64,000 bases of DNA. Source: Lentzea guizhouensis (lineage in GTDB: Bacteria > Actinomycetota > Actinomycetes > Mycobacteriales > Pseudonocardiaceae). The notes under the pieces were generated by a model. It did not search any database and was not told the origin of the DNA. It was given only the letters and a program-made list of their open reading frames with translations. The DNA lies in assembly GCF_001701025.1 (NCBI RefSeq), contig NZ_CP016793.1, positions 8,742,001 to 8,806,000 on the forward strand, in the 5' to 3' direction. This document shows, in pieces, positions 16,662-26,429 of the stretch. Both the position numbers and the translations under genes were made by a program. Every line of letters starts with the position of its first letter. Position 1 is the first letter of the stretch.

Positions 16662-18770
16662 TCAGCTCCCGACGGCCACGGGGTGCCTGGCGAGGAGGCC
16701 GGGGAACAACCCCGCCACGACCGCTCCGGCCGCCTCCCCCGCCGGCACGCCGCGCGCCAAGTCCGCGAACTCCTGGCTCTCCCGCAGCACCGCGGGAACA
16801 CCCCACCGCACGGCCAGGTCGTGGGTCTCGGCGATCAGGGCGTCGGCGTGTGCGACCTCGCCCGCAGCGCGCCACCCGACCGCCGCGAGCAACCGCCACG
16901 GCAGCACAGCGGGGTTGACCACACCCGCGTCCCGCAGCCAGCGGCCGCAGTCGACGAACGTCCGAGCCGCGGTCGCGGGTTCCGGCACCAGCTCGACCAG
17001 CCCCTGTGCGAAGAGCCGCCAGGCGTGCGTCAGACCGTGTGCGGCGCCGGTCGCCGTCTCGCGGACCAACGCCTCACGCGCGTCGTCGGTCAACCCGGCC
17101 GCGAGCAGCAGCACCACCTCCAGCACCATGTGCCGCGCTCGGAGGAACGGAGTCCAGCTGTCGCGCGGCAGTTCTGCCTCCACGGCGGCCAGCTCCTCCG
17201 CCGCCTCGACGATCCGCCGTTGCCGCAACCGCACCGAACAGCGCTGCAGCATCGCCTCGACGACAGCCGCCCGGGAGCCGTACCGGCGGCCGTCCACCAG
17301 AACGGCGTTGATGCCGGCCAGCGCGGTCTCGTACTCGCCCGCCCAGGTCAACGCCTCAGCCGCGGCCAGGCGCGGTGTCAGCGGGCCGGGACCGCGCACG
17401 GCCAGGGCCCTGGCCGCCAGCTCCACCGCTCCGCCACGAGCGCCACGGGCCAGTCGCCAGGCGGCGACCCCCTGGCGCACCGGGTCGGCGAGCTGGTCCG
17501 GAAGTGCCGGTACAGCGGGAAAACCGAGTTCGTCGGGCTCACCGGTGACGCTCACGGCGTAGCAGTGCAGGCCCCGCAACGCCTCCTGTTCGAACTCGGC
17601 CAGGTGCGGATGTGCGAGCGCGGTCTCGATGGCACGCCTGGCCACGCCGGAACGTTCCCGGCAGGCCAGCGCGTCCGCCGCCCGCAGCCGTGGGCCGGAC
17701 ATCCCGGGGCCGGTCAGGTGCAGGACCTGGACCAGGCGCCGGTCCGCCGCCTCCGGCGCGTGGTCGAGCTCGCACTGCGCGAGCTGGATCAGCACCTCCG
17801 CACGGGTCGCGGTGTCCGCGGGCTCGCTCAGCGCGCGGACCAGCAGCCGGGCCGCCTCCGCCGTCCTCCCGGCTCCGGCCAGCACCCGAGCTTCCCGCTG
17901 GAGCACCAGCCGGGCCCACGCCGTGCCGACCGGTGGCGCCTCGACCAGGAGGGCACTCATCCGGTCGAACCCGAGCACGGCCTGGTGACCGAGCACCGCC
18001 GCATCGGAGCGCAACCGGTCGCGCTGGTCACCGCTCATCGTGGCGAGCACGGCACGGGTCACGCCGTCGGCCAGGCTCGGCTCGTCGGTCGCGACCAGGC
18101 CGAGGCCGCGCAACCTCGTCATGGCCCGGTCCACGTGGTCCAGCTCCGCAAGGCCGTGCACCAGGGACGACTCGAAGCGCCCGCCGCACACCGCCATGAC
18201 CCGCAGCAACCTCATGTCGGGCTCGGAGACCAGGTGCAGGGTCCGCGCGATCCGTTCATCGTCCACAACGGACTCGGGCAGGTCGACGAGGTACCAGGGC
18301 GGTGCGGTGACCGAGTCGTCCTCGGCCAGCTCGGCGAGCACGTCCTCCGCCGCCGTGCCGAGTCCGGCGGTGGCCAGGACCACCGCGACCGGGGCCCGGT
18401 GGATCCTGCGCAGCACCGCGCGGAGCGAGCCGGTCGAGCGCTCGTCCAGCCACTGCGCGTCGTCGACCAGGAGCACCAGCGGCGCGGCGTCGAGCACCAC
18501 GCGGCACAGCGCGGCTGTCGACCCGTCCGCCTCGGCTCCGAGTTCAGCCAGGACGTCGGTGAGCACGACAGCGTCCACATCGGACTCCACAGCGGCGCGG
18601 GCAGCGACTGCGCGGATGCCCTGACCCGTGATCTGGTCGGCGACTCGCCGCAGCACCGCCGTACGACCGGAACCCGGCGACCCGGTCACCTCGAACACGA
18701 CTCCACCACCGCGACGCAGGCCGCCCAGGAGCTCGGTGAGGAGTTCCTGTTCGCTGATCCTCCTGGGCAC
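16662..18770 (-). CDS. LuxR-family ATPase regulator C, lacking the HTH domain
   Basis: A 702-residue LAL-like protein. The P-loop is GSPGSGRTAVLRR and Walker B is LVLLVDDAQWLDE, followed by a long helical, TPR-like region with a WRLLAAVGWRAAGE segment that matches the equivalent part of its neighbours. Unlike them it ends without a LuxR HTH: its last residues are LFPGLLARHPVAVGS, and LAL-D starts four bases later. The short gap leaves no room for a lost HTH, so it may act as an ATPase partner of another LAL rather than bind DNA itself. GTG start with AGGAGG-like purines poorly placed; start moderately certain. Confidence 0.8.
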   Translation of the reverse strand: MPRRISEQELLTELLGGLRRGGGVVFEVTGSPGSGRTAVLRRVADQITGQGIRAVAARAAVESDVDAVVLTDVLAELGAEADGSTAALCRVVLDAAPLVLLVDDAQWLDERSTGSLRAVLRRIHRAPVAVVLATAGLGTAAEDVLAELAEDDSVTAPPWYLVDLPESVVDDERIARTLHLVSEPDMRLLRVMAVCGGRFESSLVHGLAELDHVDRAMTRLRGLGLVATDEPSLADGVTRAVLATMSGDQRDRLRSDAAVLGHQAVLGFDRMSALLVEAPPVGTAWARLVLQREARVLAGAGRTAEAARLLVRALSEPADTATRAEVLIQLAQCELDHAPEAADRRLVQVLHLTGPGMSGPRLRAADALACRERSGVARRAIETALAHPHLAEFEQEALRGLHCYAVSVTGEPDELGFPAVPALPDQLADPVRQGVAAWRLARGARGGAVELAARALAVRGPGPLTPRLAAAEALTWAGEYETALAGINAVLVDGRRYGSRAAVVEAMLQRCSVRLRQRRIVEAAEELAAVEAELPRDSWTPFLRARHMVLEVVLLLAAGLTDDAREALVRETATGAAHGLTHAWRLFAQGLVELVPEPATAARTFVDCGRWLRDAGVVNPAVLPWRLLAAVGWRAAGEVAHADALIAETHDLAVRWGVPAVLRESQEFADLARGVPAGEAAGAVVAGLFPGLLARHPVAVGS

Positions 18771-18801
18771 GCGGTGAGGCTATTTGCTCCCATATGAGAC
18801 G

Positions 18802-21177
18802 TCAACGAAACGCCGCCGCCAACCCGTTGCGGCCCTGCACACCGAGCTTGCGGTAGGCGTTGGTCAGGTGCTTCTCCACGACCCGGACGCCCACCCGCAT
18901 CAGGTCGGCGATCTCCTGGTTGGACCGGCCTGCCAGCGCGAGCTCGACGACACGGTGCTGCGCGCCCGTCAGATCACCGCGCCCGGCAGGCTCCTCCCGT
19001 GCGACCAGCGGGCTCTCCCCGCACTCGACGGCCACCGCCGAGGAGCGGTCCAGGCTCTCCCGGTCCCCCGTCCGCGTGCCCAGCTGCCACAGCGCCCTGG
19101 CCAGTTCGAACCGGTTGGCCGAGCCTTCGAGCACCCGCACGGCCTGCCGCAGCAGCGCCACACCGGTGTCCCCCTCGGTCATGGACCCGAGGTGGCACAA
19201 GGCCTTGCCGACACCGGCCGGCGCACCCCACGCCACCGCGAGCGCGTGCTGGTGCGCGGCCAGCTCCCGTGCCGCCGTGACATCGCCCAGGCGCCACAGG
19301 ATCCGGGCCGCCTCCGCCCGCCACGGGTACAGCACGGGGTTGCGCCAGCCGAGCTCCTCCAGGTGGCTGCCGGCGTCCTGGAAGTGGGCGAGCCCGGCCC
19401 GGAGGTCGGCGGCCGCCACCGCCGCCGCGCCGCACAGCATCCGGTGCGCGACGGCCGGCGCCGGGGTGGTCGTCCTCTCCTTGAGCAGCGGGAGGAGCCG
19501 GCCGACGAGGTGCTCGTCCTGGGTCTCGCAGGCGAGGGAGGCGAGCGCCACCAGCGCCTCGGAGGCGATGGGTCCCGTTGTGGCGAGGATGTCGTCCGCG
19601 AGGGTGCGGGCCACAGCGGTCCGGCCGCGGTGCAGCAGCACCAGCACCTGTTCGGCCTCGATGAGGGTCTGCTCCGCGACGGCGTTCGTGGCGTGCGCCC
19701 GTTCCACCGCGTTGTCCAGCCAGGCGGAGACGGCGTCCAGCGAGTCCGCCGCGCACAACGTGGTCACCAGGGTCGCGATCGGCGTGTGGACGTGGTCCGG
19801 CCGAGGTGGTGCGTCGGCGAGCAACCGTTGTGCGGCCGCCGCGACGTCATCGGCACGCCACTTCGCGGCTGTCGTCGCGCAGTGCAGCTGTACGGCCAGC
19901 AACTCGCGTCCCGCGCTCGTCGTCGATGAGGTGTCCGGGCCTTCTCCCAGCCGGTCGACGCATCGCGCGGACCTCCTCGGCGCCATGCAGTCGACGTAGT
20001 GGGCCCGTGCTTCGATCCGCAGGGCGAGGTCGCCCGGCACGTCGCCGATCCCCTTGACCAGTTCCCGCACCGCGGGAGGTGCTTCGACCAGGGCTCCCGG
20101 CACGAACCTCGCGGCGATCGCGGCACGTTCCTCTGTGGTGGTGACCATCCCGGCCGCGACCGCGAGGTGCACGGCTGCGGCGGCACGGTCGGCACCACGC
20201 TCGGCGTCGGCCAGTTCGACGAGCAACGCCGCCCGCCGCCAACCGGCCCGGGGTTGTTCGAACAGCGCACGCCGGAGGTACTCCACGGCGGCCCGCGGCG
20301 CACCGCGTTCCACCGCCGACGCGGCTGCCGTGCGCAGGACCTCGACGGCCCACGGCCCTTGGGCGACCGTGATCGCCAGCAGCCGGTCCGCCACGGCCTC
20401 GGCGGGCCTGCCGACGTCGTGCAGCAGCCGGACGGCCCTGGCCTGCAGCCGGGCCTGGTCGGCCGGCGCCATGGTGTCCTCGACCGCCTCGCGCACGACG
20501 TGGTGGACGAACCGCGGTGGTGCCCGGTCGACGAGCCCGAGCCGTTCCGCAGCGTGAAGTGCGGTCGTGCAGCCGATTTCGTCGACCTCCGCGAGCGGCG
20601 CGATCAGTTCGTCGTCCGAGTCATCGCCCAGGACTGCCATCGCGTTCAGCACAGAGCGCACTGGGTAAGGCTGCCCGCGCAGGCAGGTGACGAGCTTCTG
20701 CTTGGAATCCCGGGTGAGGAAAGGACGTTGCAGCGCGACGACGTGATCAGCCCGGCGCACGACCTGGTCCACGAGAGCCGAGCCGGACCCCACCTCGCCG
20801 TCGCGGACGCAGACGACCAGCACCACCGGAGTCCGGTCCAGCAGGCCGGTCGAACGCGCGAGCGCGCGCAACGACTCGTCGTCAGCCCACTGCAGGTCGT
20901 CCACCACGACCAGGACCGGGCCGGCCGCGACCAGCACCTCGGCCAGATCACCCGCTGCCGAACCGGAGAGCTGGTGCACCACGCCGAACGGGAAGTCCCG
21001 TTCCTGCCAGGCTCCGCACGCCCGCAGCACCCGGATGCCCAGGCTCTCGGCCACCCGTTTCGCGTCCTGCGCCACCGTCGTCCTGCCGCAGCCGAGCGGT
21101 CCGCGGAGCACCACCAGCGTGCCCACTCCGGACTGGGCGAGCCGGAGTGCCGTCGCGATGACCTGGATGCCCGTCAT
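18802..21177 (-). CDS. LuxR-family ATPase regulator B (LAL), intact
   Basis: A 791-residue LAL regulator with P-loop RGPLGCGRTTVAQ, Walker B VLVVVDDLQWADD, a long helical middle region, and the C-terminal LuxR domain LTGAQHRVVELALAGRSNQEIADLMRVGVRVVEKHLTNAYRKLGV. Its ATG overlaps the TGA of LAL-A (ATGA), indicating coupling. The C-terminus strongly resembles that of LAL-D (RSNQEIA...VVEKHLTN.YRKLGV), so these are probably local duplicates. It is the only one of the four with ATPase and HTH in one uninterrupted frame. Target genes are unknown; the meroterpenoid cluster next door is the obvious candidate. Confidence 0.88.
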   Translation of the reverse strand: MTGIQVIATALRLAQSGVGTLVVLRGPLGCGRTTVAQDAKRVAESLGIRVLRACGAWQERDFPFGVVHQLSGSAAGDLAEVLVAAGPVLVVVDDLQWADDESLRALARSTGLLDRTPVVLVVCVRDGEVGSGSALVDQVVRRADHVVALQRPFLTRDSKQKLVTCLRGQPYPVRSVLNAMAVLGDDSDDELIAPLAEVDEIGCTTALHAAERLGLVDRAPPRFVHHVVREAVEDTMAPADQARLQARAVRLLHDVGRPAEAVADRLLAITVAQGPWAVEVLRTAAASAVERGAPRAAVEYLRRALFEQPRAGWRRAALLVELADAERGADRAAAAVHLAVAAGMVTTTEERAAIAARFVPGALVEAPPAVRELVKGIGDVPGDLALRIEARAHYVDCMAPRRSARCVDRLGEGPDTSSTTSAGRELLAVQLHCATTAAKWRADDVAAAAQRLLADAPPRPDHVHTPIATLVTTLCAADSLDAVSAWLDNAVERAHATNAVAEQTLIEAEQVLVLLHRGRTAVARTLADDILATTGPIASEALVALASLACETQDEHLVGRLLPLLKERTTTPAPAVAHRMLCGAAAVAAADLRAGLAHFQDAGSHLEELGWRNPVLYPWRAEAARILWRLGDVTAARELAAHQHALAVAWGAPAGVGKALCHLGSMTEGDTGVALLRQAVRVLEGSANRFELARALWQLGTRTGDRESLDRSSAVAVECGESPLVAREEPAGRGDLTGAQHRVVELALAGRSNQEIADLMRVGVRVVEKHLTNAYRKLGVQGRNGLAAAFR

Positions 21178-23799
21178 GCCCTGGTGGTGCGCAGGCTGGT
21201 CGTGAGCGCGGCCGGCAGGTCGGTGCGCAGCTCGACCCCGAGCTTGCGGTACACGTTGGACAGGTGGCTCTCGACCGTGCGGACCGTCACGAACAGCTCC
21301 TCGGCGATCTCCCGGTTGGACGCACCGGCCGCGGCCCGCTCGGCGACCCGCCGCTCCCGGCCGCTGAGCGCGTCCGCCGGTCCCGCCCCAGCCTCGGCAT
21401 GCGGCCACCGGCCAGGACGAGCAGGTCCCTCGCCTCGGCCGCCGCGCGATCTCCCTGGCGGATGGCCAGGTGACCGCGGCCCGCAGGTGCTCGCGGGCTC
21501 CCTTGGCGTCACCGTCCGCCAGCCGGGACGCGCCCAGCAGCCGCACCGCGCGGGTGTGCAGCGGCCGGGCGGAGGACTCGGCGAGCTCCGCGACCGCGGC
21601 CTCCAGCAACTCCGCCGCCATCGTCCCGGTGGCGACCGTTCCGCAGGCCATCAGGCTGAGCCCGCGCGCTTCGACCGTGTTCCACCGCCGGGCCCGCTCG
21701 GCCCCGAACTCGGCGAGCTCGACGGCCTCCCCGCGCCGGTCCAGTTGCACCAGCAGGCACAGGGCGTCCAGCCACCACGGTGCCCACACCGGGTTCCGCA
21801 CGCCTGCGGACGTCAGCTGCCGCCCGCAGTCGAGCAGGAGGTCCAGCGCGCCTGGGAGATCGCCGCGGGCCCTACGTGCGGCGGCCTTCGTGACCATCAC
21901 AGGTCCGTACGCCCAGCCGAACGGCGGCTCCGCGATCCGGTCCAGGTGGTCCTCGGCCTCGTCGACCCTGCCTTGCTTGAGCAGGATCGACGCCATGGTC
22001 GCGTTGGGCGGCGCGGCCTCCACCGGTGTCGCCGCCCGGTCGACCACCTCCACCGCGGCCTGCGCGGCGGCGTGGGCCTGCGTGAGATCACCGGCCCGGT
22101 CGAGCAGGTCCGCCTTGATGGCCAGCGCCAGCACGTGGAAGTCGAGCGCGCCGTCCTCGCCGCTCGTGGTGACCAGCCGTTCCAGCGCCGCCAACGCCTC
22201 CGCCTGCTCACCGCACAGGCCCAGCACCGCCGCGGCGGTCACCGCGGGACCCGTGTGCACCTCCGCCGCGGGAACCAGGCCCAGCCTCGCCAGGTCGACC
22301 GCCGACCGGACGCACTCACCGGCGAGCATCTCGGCGTGGGCGGCCACGCCGGCGATCAACCGTCCGGACGCGGTGTCCGGCGTCTGGCGGGGTGCCAGCC
22401 GATACCGGGCGAGCAGCCGCCCGGTGGCCGCCGGTTCGCCCCCCAGTCCCACGGTCAGCAGAGCGGCGTGCACCTGCAGCAGCAACTCGCTGTCGACCTC
22501 GGCGTTCGCCCCCTCGTCGAGGATTCCGGCGAGCCGGTCGAACGCGGCTTCCGACCACGTGTCCGCGAGCGCCATCAACCCGACCCGGCACAGGATCTTG
22601 ACCTTGTCGCCGGTGTCCGCCAGCTGGTCGACGACCTCGGTCAGGCGGGGCAACGCGGTGGCGGGCCCCGTCATCACCAGCACGTCCGCCAGGTCCACCA
22701 GCGTGTCCTGGTCGCCGGGAACCTCGTCGAGCACGCGGGTCAGGTACCGCTCCGCCGCGTCGAGCGCTCCTCGCCGGACGGCGGCCGCCGCGGCTTCCCG
22801 CAGGGTCCAGCACATCCAGTCCTCCGGCAGGTCCGGCAGCCGCACGAGCTGACCGGCGACCTCCTCGGCCGGGCGGCCCTCGTCGTTGAGCACCGTCGCG
22901 GCGCGGTGCCGCAGTTCGGTCAACGACGCGGTCGGCACGGCGGCCAGCACCGCACCGGCGATGTCCTCGTGCCGGAACTCCAGTTCGCCGGCGGCCAGCA
23001 CTTCGTTGCGGCGCAACGTTTCCACCGCGCTCGTGACGAACGGTTCCGGCAGCTGCAGGAACCTGCCCACCGTGCGCGTGTCGGCGGGGGCGAGCACGGC
23101 GACCGCGCGGGCCACGTCGTGGACGTGCTCCGGCTCGCCGACCAGGTCCTGCAGGCGGCTGGTGAGGAGCTGACGGCCGAGTTCCCGCACCTGTTCCACG
23201 CCGCTCGCGTCCGGGATGGTGCCGGCCGCCCGCAACGACGTCAGCAACGTGGTCAGCCGCAACGGGTTGCCGCCGGTGACCGTGCCGCAGGTCTCCGCGA
23301 ACGACGGGTCGGGACGGCGGCCGAACGCCCGTTCCACCAGGACCGCTACGTCCTGAGTGGACAGTGGGCCGAGCTCGACGGTGATCGTGGGGACGACGCC
23401 GGCGAGGTCCACCTGTCCGGTTCCGGCCAGCACGACCACCAGCGGCAGCTCAGCGGCCCTGCGCAGCAGGAAGCCGATCGACCGCGAGGCTCGGTCGTCG
23501 CAGGTGTTCGCGTCGTGCAGGATGACGAGCGGGCGGTCCGCCATCAGGTGCACCGCCGTCCGGTACAGCTCGCACATCACGGCGTAGTCGTCCTGCGTGG
23601 TGTCCAGGTTCCCGATGAGCCCGGACAACACCGTCACGTCCGGCTCGAGTCTTCGCCTCACCGCGGTCAGCAGAGTGCTCTTGCCGATCCCCTTCGGCCC
23701 GCGCACCAGCACGAGGTGCGCACCGGCGTCCCGGCTGGTCCGGGCCAGGCGGACGATGTTCTCGCACTCCGCCTCCCGGCCGACCAGGTCAGACACCAC
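21174..23799 (-). CDS. LuxR-family ATPase regulator A (LAL), frameshifted before the HTH
   Basis: First gene of the LAL run. GTG start with GAGGAG upstream. It has P-loop RGPKGIGKSTLL, a divergent Walker B (PLVILHDANTCDD), a long helical repeat region, and a C-terminal LuxR domain DALSGRERRVAERAAAGASNREIAEELFVTVRTVESHLSNVYRKLGV. The HTH is not in the frame of the ATPase part. The frame changes near 21466-21472 (ACCTGG where ACCCTGG gives VTLAIRQGDRAAAEARDLL) and again near 21385-21389 (GGGG where GGGGG gives RLGAGPADALSG). The coding length of 2,626 bases becomes divisible by three if both lost bases are restored (875 residues). Sequencing error or real inactivation. Confidence 0.78.
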
Positions 23800-23951
23800 C
23801 GCTCCTCGATCGCCGCAGGACTCGTCACCATCCGCGTTCGTCCCGCACCTTTCCGCAGCCGGGACGACCGGTGCAACCCGGCTCGGCCAACTACCTCCCG
23901 GGGCGTCTCAACAGGGAACCGGCACTGCGTGATCGCGGTAGCCTCGCGATC

Positions 23952-25397
23952 ATGAGCGGTTACGACTACATCGTCGTGGGCGGTGGGAGCGCGGGCTGCG
24001 TGGTCGCCGCCCGGCTGGCCGAGGACGCCACCGTCAGCGTGCTGCTGCTGGAGGCGGGCAGCGCCACCCCGGTGACCACCACGCCGAACAACTGGCTCTC
24101 CCTGCTGGGCACCGAATCCGCCTGGCAGGACACGACTCTGCCCGAACCGGAGCTCGGCCGGGCCCTGCCGTGGCCACGCGGCAAAGCGCTCGGCGGCTCC
24201 TCGGCCATCAACGGGATGATCTTCGCCCGCGGTCACCGGAGCAGCTACGACTGGGGCGCGGGCTGGGAGTTCGACGACCTGCTGCCGTTCTTCCGGCGCA
24301 GTGAACACGCTCCCACCCGCGATCCTTCCCTGCGCGGTGTCGGCGGCCCCCTGCGGGTCGCTCCGGCCGAGCACCGGCACCCGACGGCGGCGGCGTTCGT
24401 GGAAGCCGCCGTGGAGGTGGGGCATCGACGTGCTTCCGACATCAGCGGCGGCCTGGAAGAGGGCGTCGGCTGGGTCGACCTGAACATCGTCGACGGCGCC
24501 AGGCAAAGCGCCGCCGATGCCTACCTGCGTTCCCAGCCCAACCTGCACGTCCTGACGGACGCGTTGGTGCAGCGCGTGGTGTTCGACGGCCGCCGGGCCA
24601 CCGGGGTCGAGTACGTCGTTGGCGGACAGCGGATCCACGCCTCGGCCGGCGAGGTGGTGCTGTGCGCGGGCGCCGTCGGGACCGCACAGTTGCTGCTGCA
24701 GAGCGGGATCGGCCCGGCTGACCACCTGCGTGACGTGGACGTCGAGCTCGTGGCGGACCTGCCCGGCGTCGGCGAGAACCTGCACGACCACCCCCTCACC
24801 TACGTGGCGCACGGCAGCGCGCAGCCGGTTCCGGCGAGCTCGTACAACAACGTCGAGGTGGTCGGGATGCTGCGCAGCGACCCCGCTCTGGACGCACCGG
24901 ATCTGCAGTCCTGCCTGTCACCGACGGGCGAGAACGGTTACGTCGTCACGCTTTCGCTGATGACTCCGCACAGCCGTGGGCGGCTTCGCCTGACCGGCTC
25001 CGGCATCGCGCTGGAGCCGCGGTACCTCACCGATGCGCGGGACATGACCGCGATGGTGAGGGGAATGCGGCTGGTGCACGAGATCGGCGCGGCGGAGGCG
25101 TTGAAACCGTGGCGTGGCCAGGACGTGGAGCCGGTCGGCGAGGAGTACGTCCGGGCGACCACGGCGACCTACTTCCACTACGTCGGCACCTGCAAGCTGG
25201 GCACGGACGAGATGTCGGTGGTGGACGAAGACCTGCGCGTGCACGGACTCGACGGGTTGCGGGTCGCGGACGCCTCGGTGATCCCGCGGATCCCGTCGGC
25301 GAACACGTACGCGACGGTGATCGCGATCGCCGAACGGGCGGCGAGCCTGGTCAACGGCTCGGCGGTACCGCCGGATGGTTCCTCTTCACCTAACTAA
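23952..25397 (+). CDS. GMC-family FAD oxidoreductase
   Basis: A 481-residue glucose-methanol-choline oxidoreductase. The FAD-binding Rossmann motif is YIVVGGGSAGCVVAARLAED at the N-terminus, followed by the GMC signature PWPRGKALGGSSAINGMIF and the C-terminal catalytic segment TYFHYVGTCKLG with VIPRIPSANTYATVIAIAER. Family members oxidise alcohols, including choline and aryl alcohols; the substrate is not predictable. No signal peptide, so cytoplasmic. It diverges from LAL-A across a 152-bp gap, which could place it under LAL control. Slightly short for the family (usually 500-560). Confidence 0.9.
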   Translation: MSGYDYIVVGGGSAGCVVAARLAEDATVSVLLLEAGSATPVTTTPNNWLSLLGTESAWQDTTLPEPELGRALPWPRGKALGGSSAINGMIFARGHRSSYDWGAGWEFDDLLPFFRRSEHAPTRDPSLRGVGGPLRVAPAEHRHPTAAAFVEAAVEVGHRRASDISGGLEEGVGWVDLNIVDGARQSAADAYLRSQPNLHVLTDALVQRVVFDGRRATGVEYVVGGQRIHASAGEVVLCAGAVGTAQLLLQSGIGPADHLRDVDVELVADLPGVGENLHDHPLTYVAHGSAQPVPASSYNNVEVVGMLRSDPALDAPDLQSCLSPTGENGYVVTLSLMTPHSRGRLRLTGSGIALEPRYLTDARDMTAMVRGMRLVHEIGAAEALKPWRGQDVEPVGEEYVRATTATYFHYVGTCKLGTDEMSVVDEDLRVHGLDGLRVADASVIPRIPSANTYATVIAIAERAASLVNGSAVPPDGSSSPN

Positions 25398-25479
25398 GGG
25401 TTCAGTTCGTGGGTCATTGACAAAGGCGGTCGGTTCTCGACACGCTGCACCTCCCTGTGATCGAAAGGTGCGCTTTGTC

Positions 25480-26214
25480 ATGAAACTCCGCTACGTCTTA
25501 CCGGTGCTCGCTCTGCTCCTCGGCGTCGGCGTCGCGCCCGCCGCGGCTCAGACGGACATCGGTGCGGCCGATGCCTGTTACACCTGGGGACGCACGCTTT
25601 CCGAAGGAGCGTCGGGCGACGACGTTCGCCAGTTGCAGATCCGCGTGGCCGGCTACCCCGGCTACGGCGGCGTTCTGGGTCTCGACGGGCAGTTCGGGCC
25701 GGCCACCAAGGCGGCCGTGACCCGGTTCCAGCAGGCCTACGGCCTGGCAGCGGACGGCATCGCCGGCTCCGCGACGTTCGCGAAGATCTACGCGTTGCAG
25801 GACAACGACTGCACGCCGGTCAACTTCTCCTACGACGAGCTCAACAACTGCAACTCCACCTGGTCGGGCGGCAACGTCTCCGCCGCGACCGCCCGCGCCA
25901 ACGCCCTCGTGTCCATGTGGAAGCTGCAGGCCATGCGGCACGCGATGGGTGACAGGCCGATCGACGTCAACGGCGGCTTCCGCAGCGTCGCGTGCAACAA
26001 CGCGGTCGGCGGCGCGACCAACAGCCGCCACCTGTACGGCGACGCCGTCGACCTGGGAGCCGGCCCGCAGGGCTTCTGCGCGTTGGCCAAGCAGGCCCGC
26101 AACCACGGCTTCAGCGAGATCCTCGGGCCGGGCTACACGGGTCACAACGACCACGTGCACGTCGCCCACCGCTCCAACCGCTTCTGGTCCGCGCCGAGCT
26201 GCGGCGTGTCCTAG
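25480..26214 (+). CDS. Secreted peptidoglycan-binding M15-type peptidase
   Basis: A 244-residue exported protein with a signal peptide of about 24 residues ending near PAAAQT. A PGRP/PG_binding_1-type domain follows (LSEGASGDDVRQLQ...GLDGQFGPATKAAVTRFQ), then a VanY/M15-like zinc peptidase domain with GGFRS, SRHLYGDAVDL and HNDHVHV supplying the metal-binding His and Asp. It would cleave cell-wall peptides outside the membrane. Leu7 is encoded by TTA (25498-25500), a codon rarely used in such genomes and dependent on bldA tRNA. AAAGGTG lies ten bases before the ATG. Followed by a strong terminator. Confidence 0.88.
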   Translation: MKLRYVLPVLALLLGVGVAPAAAQTDIGAADACYTWGRTLSEGASGDDVRQLQIRVAGYPGYGGVLGLDGQFGPATKAAVTRFQQAYGLAADGIAGSATFAKIYALQDNDCTPVNFSYDELNNCNSTWSGGNVSAATARANALVSMWKLQAMRHAMGDRPIDVNGGFRSVACNNAVGGATNSRHLYGDAVDLGAGPQGFCALAKQARNHGFSEILGPGYTGHNDHVHVAHRSNRFWSAPSCGVS

Positions 26215-26229
26215 GCTCCTCGGGCCCCG

Positions 26230-26264
26230 ACGGCGTTCCCCTGATCGTTTCGGGGGAACGCCGT
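26230..26264 (+). terminator. Rho-independent-like hairpin after the M15 peptidase
   Basis: ACGGCGTTCCCC (26230-26241) pairs perfectly with GGGGAACGCCGT (26253-26264) around an 11-base loop, followed by TGGTCT. It sits 15 bases after the peptidase stop codon. Confidence 0.75.
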
Positions 26265-26429
26265 TGGTCTGTACGGACCATTTGCGATCTGAGTGGAACT
26301 GGCGGGCGGGGCGCTGCGTCATCCTGTGGAACGAGCACGTACCGGGCGTTCGGGGGAGGACGGGACGGTGCCAGACATGGCGGGTTCACAGCGGACGACC
26401 TCCGCGGCGCAGACCTTCGGAGGCAACTG

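Noticed and set aside
18802..23799. One 1,665-residue fused double LAL
   Set aside because: The apparent fusion arises because frameshifts carry LAL-A past its true end. The LAL-A HTH and TGA at 21174 exist in another frame and overlap the ATG of LAL-B.
19999..23955. A 1,318-codon plus-strand frame opposite the LAL genes
   Set aside because: Shadow of the minus-strand LALs; Arg/His/Gln-rich with no recognisable motif or ribosome-binding site.
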